NCBI GenBank assembly: GCA_963819075.1
Contig: CAWFUP010000008.1
Span: forward strand, 62,001-126,000
Origin: CAVQBJ01 sp963819075
GTDB lineage: Bacteria > Actinomycetota > Thermoleophilia > Solirubrobacterales > Solirubrobacteraceae
Reading direction: 5' to 3'
DNA length: 64,000 nucleotides
The notes beneath the pieces were generated by a model. That model had not been told where the DNA came from, searched no databases, and saw only the letters and a program-made list of their open reading frames with translations. Positions within the stretch are counted from its first letter, which is position 1; each line of letters opens with the position of its first letter. Positions 42,582 through 50,810 of this stretch are shown one piece after another. The position numbers and the translations under genes were made by a program.

Positions 42582-43205
42582 CTAGGCCGCAAGCGAGGCG
42601 GTCGTCACCTCCGGCTCCTCGAACATGAAGCCGTCGCCGTTCTCCCAGGCCTCCAGTGCCGGGTGCTTCGAGCCCGTCGCGCGATAATGCACGAGCTCCC
42701 ACAGCCCCTCCGGACAGCGACCGTCCTCTGACGCGAGGCTCCCCGGCCAATCGATCGCGTCGAGCGGCACCGCGTCCCACGGCGCGAGAACCCGGGGCTC
42801 GAGTACGACGAGATTCCGGGTGCCGGGCAGAGCTGCCGACGGAGCGACGAACGCGCTGCGGCGTTCGCGACGAAGCGTCTGGGCCAGAGATCGGCACGGC
42901 CCGTACTCGTCGCCCACCAGGTCCTCCGCCTCGACCCCGAACTTGTGTGCATTCTCAAACGAGAGCTCAAACGGCTCCGTCTCGAGGTGCGCACGGATCG
43001 CCCACAGCGGATAGCGCATGAGCAGCGCTCGCGCTCGCGTGCGTCTATCCTCGTTGCGCAGCAACTCCGCCCACGGCGTCAACGGGTGCAGACTGAGGTA
43101 CTGCGTGAACCCGGTGTCCGCGTCGTTGTATCTGCCCGCGGAGAAGTTCTCGACCGACCACAGCGGCGTCTCGTAGTTGGCGATGCGAAAGGCCACCAGC
43201 TCCAC
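42582..43205 (-). CDS. RES-domain toxin
   Basis: 207 residues from a GTG. The N-terminal pattern FRIANYETPLWSVENFSAGR with the following YND is the start of a RES domain (Arg7, Trp, Gly-Arg-Tyr), and DEYGPCRSLAQTL with RNLVVLEPRVL fits the later strands. RES toxins degrade NAD+ by phosphorolysis or ADP-ribosylate a target. The gene starts 9 bp after the stop of the Xre/MbcA-like antitoxin, the usual order for RES-Xre modules. It appears intact. Confidence 0.75.
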   Translation of the reverse strand: MELVAFRIANYETPLWSVENFSAGRYNDADTGFTQYLSLHPLTPWAELLRNEDRRTRARALLMRYPLWAIRAHLETEPFELSFENAHKFGVEAEDLVGDEYGPCRSLAQTLRRERRSAFVAPSAALPGTRNLVVLEPRVLAPWDAVPLDAIDWPGSLASEDGRCPEGLWELVHYRATGSKHPALEAWENGDGFMFEEPEVTTASLAA

Positions 43206-43214
43206 GACGAGCTC

Positions 43215-43889
43215 CTAGGCCGCGACGTTGCCTCGGGACGCCGCGGCGGCGGCCAGCAGCGGCTCGAGACGATCGGGATCGTCGAGGATCTCGGCCGGTG
43301 ATGCGCCATCGAGATCGGCGCGTGGATGCGCGAACCAGTCGATGACGCCCGGGCCCGTCAAGCTATGGCGAAGCTGGTTGACGATGCGCGCGACGACGCG
43401 CAACCGGCGTTCGTCGCGATGGCTGGGTGCGGTCGCCTCTCGCGCGGCCACCCAACGCTGATACGTACGGGGACTGACGCCGAGGAGGGCCGCCTTTTGC
43501 GACTGACTCACCGAGGCCAGGTTGAGCTCGATCCAGCGCGCGACCTCGTTGGCGGACTCGTCCTCACCGATCGGCTCACGCTCGGCGATGCGGCCGAAGA
43601 GGAACCGCATCTGCTCGAGCGCGAGACGCAGCTGGCGGCGTCGCTGCGGATCCTCGTTGCGCAGGCCCGCCTGCGCGCGCAGGGCAGCGCCTTGAACGCG
43701 GATCCACAGCCACGGATTGACGGCCGCGAGCTCGCTCCGATCGCCGTCGGCGATCGCGTCGGCGACGTCCTGAACGAGGTGCACGACCGAGGCCGGCGTC
43801 TGCGCTTCGCGCGCCAAGCGGCGATTGGCCTCGCCGAGGTCGTGTGCGACCGTCGCCGGGTGCCCGAGATCGATTGCGGTGGCGGCCAT
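43215..43889 (-). CDS. Xre/MbcA/ParS-type antitoxin
   Basis: 224 residues, ATG 43889. The middle region (ASVSQSQKAALLGVSPRTYQ, RWVAAREATAPSHRDERRLR) is an Xre-like helix-turn-helix. The C-terminal part (GVIDWFAHPRADLDGASPAE, ILDDPDRLEPLLAAA) is the DUF2384 toxin-binding domain. The N-terminal 110 residues are an extra helical region of unknown role, longer than in typical MbcA antitoxins. It should neutralise the RES protein and repress the operon. Confidence 0.82.
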   Translation of the reverse strand: MAATAIDLGHPATVAHDLGEANRRLAREAQTPASVVHLVQDVADAIADGDRSELAAVNPWLWIRVQGAALRAQAGLRNEDPQRRRQLRLALEQMRFLFGRIAEREPIGEDESANEVARWIELNLASVSQSQKAALLGVSPRTYQRWVAAREATAPSHRDERRLRVVARIVNQLRHSLTGPGVIDWFAHPRADLDGASPAEILDDPDRLEPLLAAAAASRGNVAA

Positions 43890-43945
43890 CTGACGTCATG
43901 GTACGACATATCGCCGCCGCGTGCCGGAAGACCCGGCCGTTGCGA

Positions 43946-44776
43946 CTACCACCACTTGCGCTCACGCGCCCGGTTGGTGCCACCCGTTTCGTCGAGTGCG
44001 TCGAGCGACGCGATGTCCTCTGCTGACAGGGCGAAGTCGAAGATCTGGGCGTTGTCGGCGATCCGCTCGCGGTGCGTCGACTTGGCGAGGACGATCACGT
44101 CCCGCTGCACGCACCAGCGCAGGAGGACCTGCGCCGGCGTTCGCCCCACGCGCTGCGCGATCTGCCGCACCCGCTCGTCCGACAGATGCCGGCCGGTGCC
44201 GAGCGGGCTGTAGGCCTCGAGCGCGATGTCGTGCGAGTCGCAGGCCTCGAGCAGTCCGCGCCGGTATTCGAACGGGCTGAACTGGACCTGGTTGACCACC
44301 GGCGCGATCCCGGCGACCGACAGCAACTGATCCAGCTCGCTCGTGCTGAAGTTCGACACGCCGATCGAGCGCGCATACCCGCGCTCGTGGGCGCGCTCCA
44401 TTGCAGGCCAGGCCCACGTCGGCCCGCCCTGCGGCCAGTGAATGATGTAGAGGTCGACGTGGTCGACGCCGAGCCGGGCGAGGCTGTGCTGTGCCTCCGC
44501 CTCTGGGTCCTTGTGCGCCGGATAGAACTTCGTGGTGATGAAGACCTCGTCGCGCGGCACGCCACTTTCGCGCAACCCGCGGCCCACGCTCTCCTCGTTG
44601 CCGTAGGCCTGCGCGGTGTCGATGTGGCGGTAGCCGACCTCGAGCGCCCAGCGCACCGCGTCCTCGGCCTCCCGACCGTCGGCGACCTGCCAGACGCCGA
44701 GACCGAGAAGCGGGATCTCATTGCCGTCGGCGAGTACACGCGCGCGTCCATCCACCGTCAGTTCATTGGCTGTCAT
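43946..44776 (-). CDS. Aldo/keto reductase (AKR5-like)
   Basis: 276 residues, ATG 44776 with GAGGAG upstream. The catalytic tetrad is complete: Asp53, Tyr58 (DTAQAYGNE), Lys83 (TTKFYP) and His113 (IIHWPQ). The NADPH-binding end is VIVLAKSTHRERIADN. It matches the 2,5-diketo-gluconate reductase type that reduces small carbonyls. It is next to an HxlR regulator but in the same orientation 72 bp downstream, so the two could be one transcription unit. Confidence 0.92.
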   Translation of the reverse strand: MTANELTVDGRARVLADGNEIPLLGLGVWQVADGREAEDAVRWALEVGYRHIDTAQAYGNEESVGRGLRESGVPRDEVFITTKFYPAHKDPEAEAQHSLARLGVDHVDLYIIHWPQGGPTWAWPAMERAHERGYARSIGVSNFSTSELDQLLSVAGIAPVVNQVQFSPFEYRRGLLEACDSHDIALEAYSPLGTGRHLSDERVRQIAQRVGRTPAQVLLRWCVQRDVIVLAKSTHRERIADNAQIFDFALSAEDIASLDALDETGGTNRARERKWW

Positions 44777-44848
44777 GGCGGGCTCCTCGTCTCGGGTGAA
44801 GGCTTGGCTGGTCTCAGTCACTGACCTCGCCAATTCTGGCGTGCGGTC

Positions 44849-45154
44849 TCACCCAGTCAAGTCGCGCGGTGGCGTTCGACGCCCGGACCGCAGCGCCCAC
44901 GCCCTCGACCACGCCTCAAGCGGCCCAAGGGCTGCGATCAGCTCCTGGCCGTCGGACGTCAGCCGGTAGCCCATATGCCGCTGATGCGCAACGATCCCGG
45001 CCTCAGCGAGCTCGCGCAGGCGCTCGTTGAGCACGCTCGAGGAGGCGTCGTCGCATCGCGCCTGGAGCTCGCGAAATGTGGCCGCGCCACCGTCTCGCAG
45101 CTCCCACAGGACGCGCAGAGCCCAGCGCCGCCCGAGCAGATCGAGGAGAGCCAT
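44849..45154 (-). CDS. HxlR-family transcriptional regulator
   Basis: 101 residues, ATG 45154. The winged helix is typical (LLGRRWALRVLWELRDGGAA, TFRELQARCDDASSSVLNER, LRELAEAGIV). It lacks the N-terminal redox Cys of HypR/QorR types. It is divergent from a carboxymuconolactone-decarboxylase-like gene across 116 bp that contain two copies of a 17-bp palindrome, its likely binding sites. Confidence 0.88.
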   Translation of the reverse strand: MALLDLLGRRWALRVLWELRDGGAATFRELQARCDDASSSVLNERLRELAEAGIVAHQRHMGYRLTSDGQELIAALGPLEAWSRAWALRSGRRTPPRDLTG

Positions 45155-45213
45155 CTCCGGTCGGCCGGTCCTGGAGCCGCGAACCGGACGTCCCGGGAGC
45201 GGCGGGTTTGACT

Positions 45214-45257
45214 GCTTCGAAATAAGAAGCTACCTTCCCTGCTTCGGATAACGAAGC
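45214..45257. promoter_or_regulatory. Pair of 17-bp palindromes, probable HxlR operators
   Basis: GCTTCGAAATAAGAAGC (45214-45230) and GCTTCGGATAACGAAGC (45241-45257) share arms GCTTC/GAAGC and lie 27 bp apart centre to centre, between the divergent HxlR and decarboxylase-family starts. Two phased identical dyads of this kind are typical operators. Confidence 0.7.
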
Positions 45258-45270
45258 GAAAGGCTAGCGC

Positions 45271-45865
45271 ATGTCTTCGACCACATCGACGCGAATCGCA
45301 CCCCTCGCCCCGCCCTACGCCGAGGAGATCGAAGGTGCTCTGCGCAAGTGGATGCCACCCGGGAGCGCCGTCGAGCCGTTGAAGCTGTTTCGCACGCTCG
45401 TCGTCCACGATGAGCTCGCGTCACGGATGCGCCCGCTCGGCGCCGGCATCCTCGGCCACGGGCGTGTCGATCCCCGCGACCGCGAGCTCATCGTTCACCG
45501 CACCTGCGCTCGCGCCGGCGCCGAGTACGAATGGGGTGTCCACGTCGCCGCCTTCGGACAGCCACTCGGCCTGACCGAGCAACAGATCGCCGCCACCGTC
45601 CATGGCACCCCCGATGACCCGGCGTGGGCGCCGGCCGACGCGATGCTCATCCGCCTCGCCGACGAGCTCCACGACACGGCCACGATCTCGCCGGCGCTCT
45701 GGAGCGCACTGGCGGAGCGCTACCGGGCCGACCAACTGCTCGAGCTGGTCACCATCGCTGGCTGGTACCGGTTAGTTACTGGCCTACGTCATCAACGCCG
45801 CGGCGGTCGAGCACGAAGATTGGGCCCCGCGATTCCCCACCCCGACGTCCGCCGCGACCAGCTGA
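45271..45865 (+). pseudogene. Carboxymuconolactone-decarboxylase-family gene with 3' frameshift
   Basis: From ATG 45271 the protein reads well (SRMRPLGAGILGHGRVDPRD, RELIVHRTCARAGAEYEWGV, HVAAFGQPLGLTEQQI) up to TIAGWYRL near 45770. Family members continue YVINAAAVEHEDWAPRFP. Here those residues are encoded in the +1-shifted frame and end at TGA 45863-45865, while the original frame runs on to 45933 with unrelated residues. A strong terminator starts 8 bp after the shifted-frame stop, showing that 45865 is the original end. Either a recent mutation or a sequencing error explains it. Confidence 0.75.
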
Positions 45866-45873
45866 GTAACGAC

Positions 45874-45906
45874 GCGCGCCGGGTCGCGGAGTGCGACCCG
45901 GCGCGC
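45874..45906. terminator. Strong 14-bp stem terminator
   Basis: Perfect arms GCGCGCCGGGTCGC and GCGACCCGGCGCGC with loop GGAGT lie between the frameshifted gene and the convergent HAF-repeat gene (stop at 45930). It can serve both. Confidence 0.8.
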
Positions 45907-45929
45907 TCTGACCAGTGCGTGCTGAGCAG

Positions 45930-46922
45930 CTAGCCCTGCGGGGTGGCCAGGAAGCCGTCGGTGTTGCCGCTCGAGTCGGTGTAGAAGCCGACGAGTCGAC
46001 CGTGATCGTTGATGCCGTTGACCGTCGTCGCGCCGACGCCTGACGGATCGTCGACGTTGCTGAACCCGAGTCCGGGCGCCCAGACGAACCCGTGCATCAT
46101 CGCGCTCTTGCCGGTGCCGACCTGATAGCCACCGACCACGACGTCACCGTCGTTGACGCCGAACGCCTGGGTCGTGCTCGAGCCGGGGACGTCCAGGTGG
46201 ATCAGCCGGCCGTTGCTGAGGAGCAGGAAGCCCTCGACCGTGCCCGACGAGTTCGTGTCGAAGCCGGCGATGTCGCCTCCGTCGTTGATCGCGGTGGCGC
46301 TCGCGCTCGAGGCGCCCGGGACGGCCACGATCCCGTAGTGGCGAGTCGCGATGTTGTACGTGGAACCGTGGGCGTTGCCCTTCGAGTCGTTGTAGAAACC
46401 GACAGCGATGTCGTGGTCGTTCACACCGAGCAGCTGATCGATGGCCGGGCTGGCGACGTTCTTGGTCGGGTAGTTGGCGACGTGAAAGCGGTGGCCGCCG
46501 GTGCTGTAGAAGCCGGAGTTGTCACCCTTGTTGTCGACCGAGAATCCGACGGTGATGCCGATGTCGTTCAGACCCGTGACCTGCGTCTGCGCGGCGCCCG
46601 AGACGTTCTCGTTGACGTAGGCCCCGTGGCCGTCATTGGGCAGCGTGTACCCCTTGTTCGGATGGCCAGCCATACCGGAGCCGAAGTACCCGGCGATCAG
46701 GCCGGACGCGTTGATGCCGAGCAACTGGTTGAACGTCGTGTCCGCGGGGTTGTTCAACGTCGCGAACGAATAGTTCGCGCTCGCATCGGGGAGCGCCGCT
46801 CCGGCCGCTGCGGCAGCCGAGGCGACTACGACGCCGAGGCCGAGGATTGCCGCCGCCAGCGCCGAGCCAAGTTGCCCGGGCCGGAATCGGCGGTTGTGGA
46901 TGGTTGCGCGGTACCAGGTCAT
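45930..46922 (-). CDS. Secreted HAF-repeat protein
   Basis: 330 residues from ATG 46922 with GGAAGG upstream. Residues about 15-45 are an export signal (LGSALAAAILGLGVVVASAA). The mature part is a run of about six repeats with the pattern G(I/V)NDxGxxVGFYxDSxGNxxGF, for example LLGVNDHDIAVGFYNDSKGN and VNGINDHGRLVGFYTDSSGN. This is the 'HAF' extracellular repeat, thought to form a beta-propeller-like fold. No enzyme motif is seen. Confidence 0.78.
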   Translation of the reverse strand: MTWYRATIHNRRFRPGQLGSALAAAILGLGVVVASAAAAAGAALPDASANYSFATLNNPADTTFNQLLGINASGLIAGYFGSGMAGHPNKGYTLPNDGHGAYVNENVSGAAQTQVTGLNDIGITVGFSVDNKGDNSGFYSTGGHRFHVANYPTKNVASPAIDQLLGVNDHDIAVGFYNDSKGNAHGSTYNIATRHYGIVAVPGASSASATAINDGGDIAGFDTNSSGTVEGFLLLSNGRLIHLDVPGSSTTQAFGVNDGDVVVGGYQVGTGKSAMMHGFVWAPGLGFSNVDDPSGVGATTVNGINDHGRLVGFYTDSSGNTDGFLATPQG

Positions 46923-47108
46923 GCGAGTCTGCCTTCCGTCTTGATGGCGCGCCGTCAGTTCGGCCAGCCGAATGTCGCAGGCCACGTTGCCTGCCCGAGC
47001 GCGGAGGCGGATCGGGGTTCGTCCCGGATCCGGCAGCCGACACCAGGGGTAGACGCGTCCCCATCCGTCCGCATTCCATTCGGGCACCGCGAGCTCGGGC
47101 CGAGGAGT

Positions 47109-48341
47109 ATGGTCGGCCTCGATGTCCCGGCACCCTCCCGTCGCAGGGACGTGAGCACGCGCGAAGGCCAGGTTGGCCTTGTTCTCGGCGGCGGCGGCGC
47201 GCGCGGCGCGTATGAGGCCGGAGCACTGTCGGTTCTGCTGCCGGTGCTCGAGCAGCGTGGTGAGCGTCCTCGCATCCTCATCGGCACGAGCGCGGGAGCG
47301 GTCAACGTGAGCTTCCTGGCCGCCAACGCGCAGCTGGCCACCGGCGAGCTGATCGCCGAGGCGCTGGCGGCGTGGGAGTCCATGCGGTGGGGCACCGTCG
47401 CCCGGCGCCTCGTTTCGACCGCCTCGCTGCGGCGCGCCGGTGCCTATGCCGGCGAGATCCTCGGGCTGTCCGGCCTGCGGATCTGGTCGCTGCTCGACCC
47501 GGCGCCGCTACGAGTGACGCTGCGGGAACGGGTGAACTTCGACCAGATCGCGGAGAACGTCCGCCGTGGACGCATCGACACGGCGGGCGTCGTCGCCACA
47601 TCGGCGCACACCGGTCGCTCAGTCGTCTTCCATAGTGGCCTGGCGTCGCCGAGCGCTGATCCTCGCCGCGGGATCGAGTATGTGGCCACGCGGCTGACCG
47701 AGGAGCACGCACTCGCCTCGGCCGCGATCCCCGGGATCTTCCCGGCCGTAGAAGTCACACGACCACACGACGCCCGTGGGTGGTACTTCGACGGCGGGAC
47801 CCGTCTGAACACGCCGATCAAGCCAGCGCTGCAGCTCGGAGCAGAACGCGTGGTTGTGGTCGCGGTCACCCCGGTCGCGCCCGGAGCGCACGACCTGGCC
47901 GATGAGCAGCGCCCTGACGCCTTGGCAGGGGCCGCCCAGATCCTCATCGGCCTGCTCGACGACCAACTGGCCGCCGACGTGCAGACGCTTGCCAGCATCA
48001 ACGAACTGGTCACCGGCCGGGACCGGTCAGCGGCCACGGGCAGGCGCCGGGTGCCCTACATCCTCGTGGCACCGACCGAGCGCGACCCGATCGCCGAGCG
48101 CGCTCTGCGGGTCGTCCGCGAGCACTACTCGGGGCCACTCCAGGCGATCACCTCGGACGTCGCCCTGCTGGCGAGGCTGACCGCCGCGGGCGCCGACGCA
48201 CAGCACGCCGCGCTGCTCAGCTTCCTGCTCTTCGCGCCCGAATTCGCGCGAGCGCTGCTCGAACTCGGCGAGCAGGACGCTCGCCGTTGGCTCGACCAGA
48301 CGCACGACCTCGACGAGCTCTGGCAGATCGGGCGCCTGTAG
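47109..48341 (+). CDS. Patatin-like phospholipase (RssA/NTE-like)
   Basis: 410 residues from ATG 47109; GTG 47151, just before the conserved domain, is an equal alternative. LVLGGGGARGAYEAG is the oxyanion loop, ILIGTSAGAVN the nucleophile Ser, and WYFDGGTRLNTPI the catalytic Asp. The extended C-terminal region (HAALLSFLLFAPEFARALLE) is helical. It probably hydrolyses lysophospholipids or acyl esters on the cytosolic side. It is divergent from the HAF-repeat gene. Confidence 0.88.
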   Translation: MVGLDVPAPSRRRDVSTREGQVGLVLGGGGARGAYEAGALSVLLPVLEQRGERPRILIGTSAGAVNVSFLAANAQLATGELIAEALAAWESMRWGTVARRLVSTASLRRAGAYAGEILGLSGLRIWSLLDPAPLRVTLRERVNFDQIAENVRRGRIDTAGVVATSAHTGRSVVFHSGLASPSADPRRGIEYVATRLTEEHALASAAIPGIFPAVEVTRPHDARGWYFDGGTRLNTPIKPALQLGAERVVVVAVTPVAPGAHDLADEQRPDALAGAAQILIGLLDDQLAADVQTLASINELVTGRDRSAATGRRRVPYILVAPTERDPIAERALRVVREHYSGPLQAITSDVALLARLTAAGADAQHAALLSFLLFAPEFARALLELGEQDARRWLDQTHDLDELWQIGRL

Positions 48342-48495
48342 CGCCGGTCGCTGATCACTGGTCCTAACAAGAACAATCAACACTTCTCGAGCCCACGGTG
48401 TTATGGTCATCGCGCTCCGCGCAGATCGTGCGCGGCGCCGCAGGGACGCTGGGGCCTGGCAGGGAGGCCTCATACCCGACGACAGGAGCCAGCTC

Positions 48496-49290
48496 ATGTT
48501 TGGCACGTCAACGATGCATCGCCCTGTCCGAAAGAAGTCCCGCCAGATCGGCGGTCTGATCGGCCTCGCGGTGGCGGCAGCGCTCGTCGCTCCGAGCGCA
48601 GCCTTCGCGCAGCAGGGCATCCTCACCGAGAGCGTGTTCCAGAACGCGCCCGGAAGCCTCACGGACCTGTACCAGCCGGTGTTCTTCTACGAGGAGGGGG
48701 CGAACACGAACTACTTCCAAGACGCCTCGTTCACGAACGGGAGCAGCGACACCGCGAGCAGCGTGGTGACCGTCGCCGCCCTCGGCAAGAACGGCAACGG
48801 CTCGACCAGCGCGCTGCTCATCTTCAAGGTGAGCGGGGCGACGAAGACCTATGAGCTCTCGGGCACGGCGTGTGTGACCCAGTCCGGGTACTCGCAGTGC
48901 TTCACGCCGGTGACCATTCCCGCCGGAGTGCAGCCCGACGACCTGCGCCTGACACGCAGCTTCCTGGACTCGAGCACCGGCAACTACTGGTGGAACGCGG
49001 CGCTCGTGATGGGCTCCAACCAGAAGAACGCCGGCCTGATCGAGGTGCCGGGCGGCACGACCACGGTCGACAACGGGATCGTGATCGACCAGGTGCAGTA
49101 CGTGGGACCGCCGACGTCCTGCGCCCAGACGCCGCAGTCGAACATCTCGTTCTTCGAGCCGTTCGAGGGATCCGGCTACGGGGTCTACGACGGCAGCATC
49201 GCAGCCAATAACACCTGCCCGACAACATTCACCCGGCTGAACCTCGGTGGCGAGACGACCGGTGTGAACATCGTGGCGCCGAGCAACTGA
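48496..49290 (+). CDS. Secreted protein of unknown function
   Basis: 264 residues, ATG 48496 after ACAGGAG. A signal peptide occupies residues 1-40 (IGGLIGLAVAAALVAPSAAF). The mature chain is beta-rich with four Cys (TACVTQSGYSQCF, TSCAQTP, NTCPTTF) suggesting disulphides. No family is recognised. A 9-bp hairpin follows the stop. Confidence 0.65.
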   Translation: MFGTSTMHRPVRKKSRQIGGLIGLAVAAALVAPSAAFAQQGILTESVFQNAPGSLTDLYQPVFFYEEGANTNYFQDASFTNGSSDTASSVVTVAALGKNGNGSTSALLIFKVSGATKTYELSGTACVTQSGYSQCFTPVTIPAGVQPDDLRLTRSFLDSSTGNYWWNAALVMGSNQKNAGLIEVPGGTTTVDNGIVIDQVQYVGPPTSCAQTPQSNISFFEPFEGSGYGVYDGSIAANNTCPTTFTRLNLGGETTGVNIVAPSN

Positions 49291-49310
49291 TCGCTCACGC
49301 GTGTCGTGCG

Positions 49311-49341
49311 GGCGCGGGGTCGGGTGGTCTGGCCCCGCGCC
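49311..49341 (+). terminator. Terminator hairpin after 48496-49290
   Basis: GGCGCGGGG pairs with CCCCGCGCC over a 13-nt loop, starting 20 bp after the stop codon. Confidence 0.65.
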
Positions 49342-49411
49342 GCTCGGCGTTCGTGAGCCGCCCGACCAGCACATGGCTGGGGTCGCGACGGGCGACTACA
49401 CTCCGCCGCTC

Positions 49412-49963
49412 ATGAGCACGACCGGAGAGTTCGGCTCGCTGCGCCACCTCGCCGAGCGGTTCCACGGCGCGCTCTCCTCGGCTGGACCGCCATCGCAGGA
49501 TGAGCGCTGGGCCCTCGATCAGCTCCTCCCGGCCGAGCGTGAGCTGTGGCACCGCATGTCTGGCGCCGACCGCCGTCACGCGATCGCCGTCGCTCGGGAG
49601 TCGCTGCGGCTGCTCGACGACGCCGGGGTGTCTCCGAGCCGCGACGTCGTCGCCGCAGCGCTACTCCACGACGTCGGCAAGATCGAGGCCCAACTCGGCA
49701 CCTTCGCCCGGGTGGCGGTGACGGTCGCGGCGCTGGCCGTCGGGCGCGGACGCCTCGCGCGACGGTCGGGCGGCCGGACGACCGGATGGCGCGCTCGAGC
49801 ACGCCTCTACGTGACGCACGACCGCCTCGGCGGCGAGCTGCTGCGCTCAGCCGGCAGCGAGCCGTTGACGATCGCCTGGACCGAGCAGCACCATCTTCCT
49901 CCAGACCGCTGGACCGTCGACCCCGAGCTGGGCGCGATCCTCAAGGCCGCCGACGGAAGCTGA
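49412..49963 (+). CDS. HD-domain phosphohydrolase-like protein
   Basis: 183 residues, ATG 49412. The HD motif is ALLHDVGKIEAQLG; a preceding His in DRRHAIAVARESL and later HDRLGG and EQHHLPPDRW supply the other metal ligands. The gene product resembles small HD proteins of actinobacteria that are often annotated as phosphohydrolases. Substrate unknown. It converges with dedA (13-bp gap). Confidence 0.82.
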   Translation: MSTTGEFGSLRHLAERFHGALSSAGPPSQDERWALDQLLPAERELWHRMSGADRRHAIAVARESLRLLDDAGVSPSRDVVAAALLHDVGKIEAQLGTFARVAVTVAALAVGRGRLARRSGGRTTGWRARARLYVTHDRLGGELLRSAGSEPLTIAWTEQHHLPPDRWTVDPELGAILKAADGS

Positions 49964-49975
49964 ACGAGCCGGCGA

Positions 49976-50665
49976 TCAGAGCCGGTTGAGCGAGTGATCC
50001 TCCGTCGGGGCGACGCTCGGGTCGGCCGTCGGCGGCTTGGCCCCGTGGCGGGCGTCGGTGGCCACGGCGGCCTGGTAGGCGCGGCGGCGGTGGTAAACGC
50101 CCACGGCGATCGCCACGACGGCCCCGGCGGCAAGGATGTAGCCGATCACGCTGAAGCCGTGCGCGATCGATTCCCACGAGCTTCCGACGCCGTAGCCGAT
50201 GAGCGCCCACGCGCCGTCCCAGATGAGCGAGCCGAGCGCGGTGAGCACGCCGAAGCTCACGAGCGGAACCTCCGCGACGCCGGCGGGAACGGCGGCGAAG
50301 TTGCGGATCACCGGGATGAGGCGGGTGCCGAACACACCCCAGCGCTCGTGCCGCTGATACCAGAGCTCGGCGCGGTCGAGGTCGGAGTGGCTGAGCAGGA
50401 CGTACTTGCCGTAGCGATCGACGAAAGCGCGCCCACCGGAGCGTCCGATGAAATACGCGATGTACGCGCCGACCGTCTCACCGACGGTCGCGACGATGAT
50501 CACGACGGCCAGGTTGAGCTTGCCCTCGGAGGCGAGCACCCCGGCGGTACCGAGCGTAAGCTCGGACGACGTCGGAATGCAGCACGACTGCAGCACCGAC
50601 AGGATGAAGATCGCCGCATAGCCGGACGACGCGACGAAGCTCGTGAAGTTGAACAGGCCGAGCAC
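49976..50665 (-). CDS. DedA-family (VTT domain) membrane protein
   Basis: 229 residues from GTG 50665. The family signature GETVGAYIAYFIGRSGGRAF and the re-entrant region FGTRLIPVIRNFAAVPAGVA with conserved acidic and Arg residues are intact; five to six helices. DedA proteins flip lipid carriers such as undecaprenyl phosphate or phospholipids. The C-terminal 40 residues are a polar cytosolic tail. Confidence 0.9.
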   Translation of the reverse strand: MLGLFNFTSFVASSGYAAIFILSVLQSCCIPTSSELTLGTAGVLASEGKLNLAVVIIVATVGETVGAYIAYFIGRSGGRAFVDRYGKYVLLSHSDLDRAELWYQRHERWGVFGTRLIPVIRNFAAVPAGVAEVPLVSFGVLTALGSLIWDGAWALIGYGVGSSWESIAHGFSVIGYILAAGAVVAIAVGVYHRRRAYQAAVATDARHGAKPPTADPSVAPTEDHSLNRL

Positions 50666-50766
50666 GATGATGGAGGGAGCGCCGTCGTGCTCGCAGGTTG
50701 CACGGCCGGCCTGGCAAAGTCTAGCGAGAGACGCGGCGCCGAGTTGCTGAGGATCCGCTTAGGACC

Positions 50767-50794
50767 GAGCGGCCCCCGATCGCCCGGGCCGCTC
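50767..50794 (-). terminator. Terminator of the beta-helix/HYR gene
   Basis: GAGCGGCCC/GGGCCGCTC, a 9-bp stem with a 10-nt loop, begins 17 bp beyond the stop of the gene at 50811 in its direction of transcription. Confidence 0.65.
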
Positions 50795-50810
50795 GACTGT
50801 GCGGCGAGCG

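Noticed and set aside
46092..47108. Long plus-strand frame in front of the patatin gene
   Set aside because: It is antisense to the HAF-repeat gene and has biased Arg/Val/Asp composition without any domain; the patatin domain begins after 47151.
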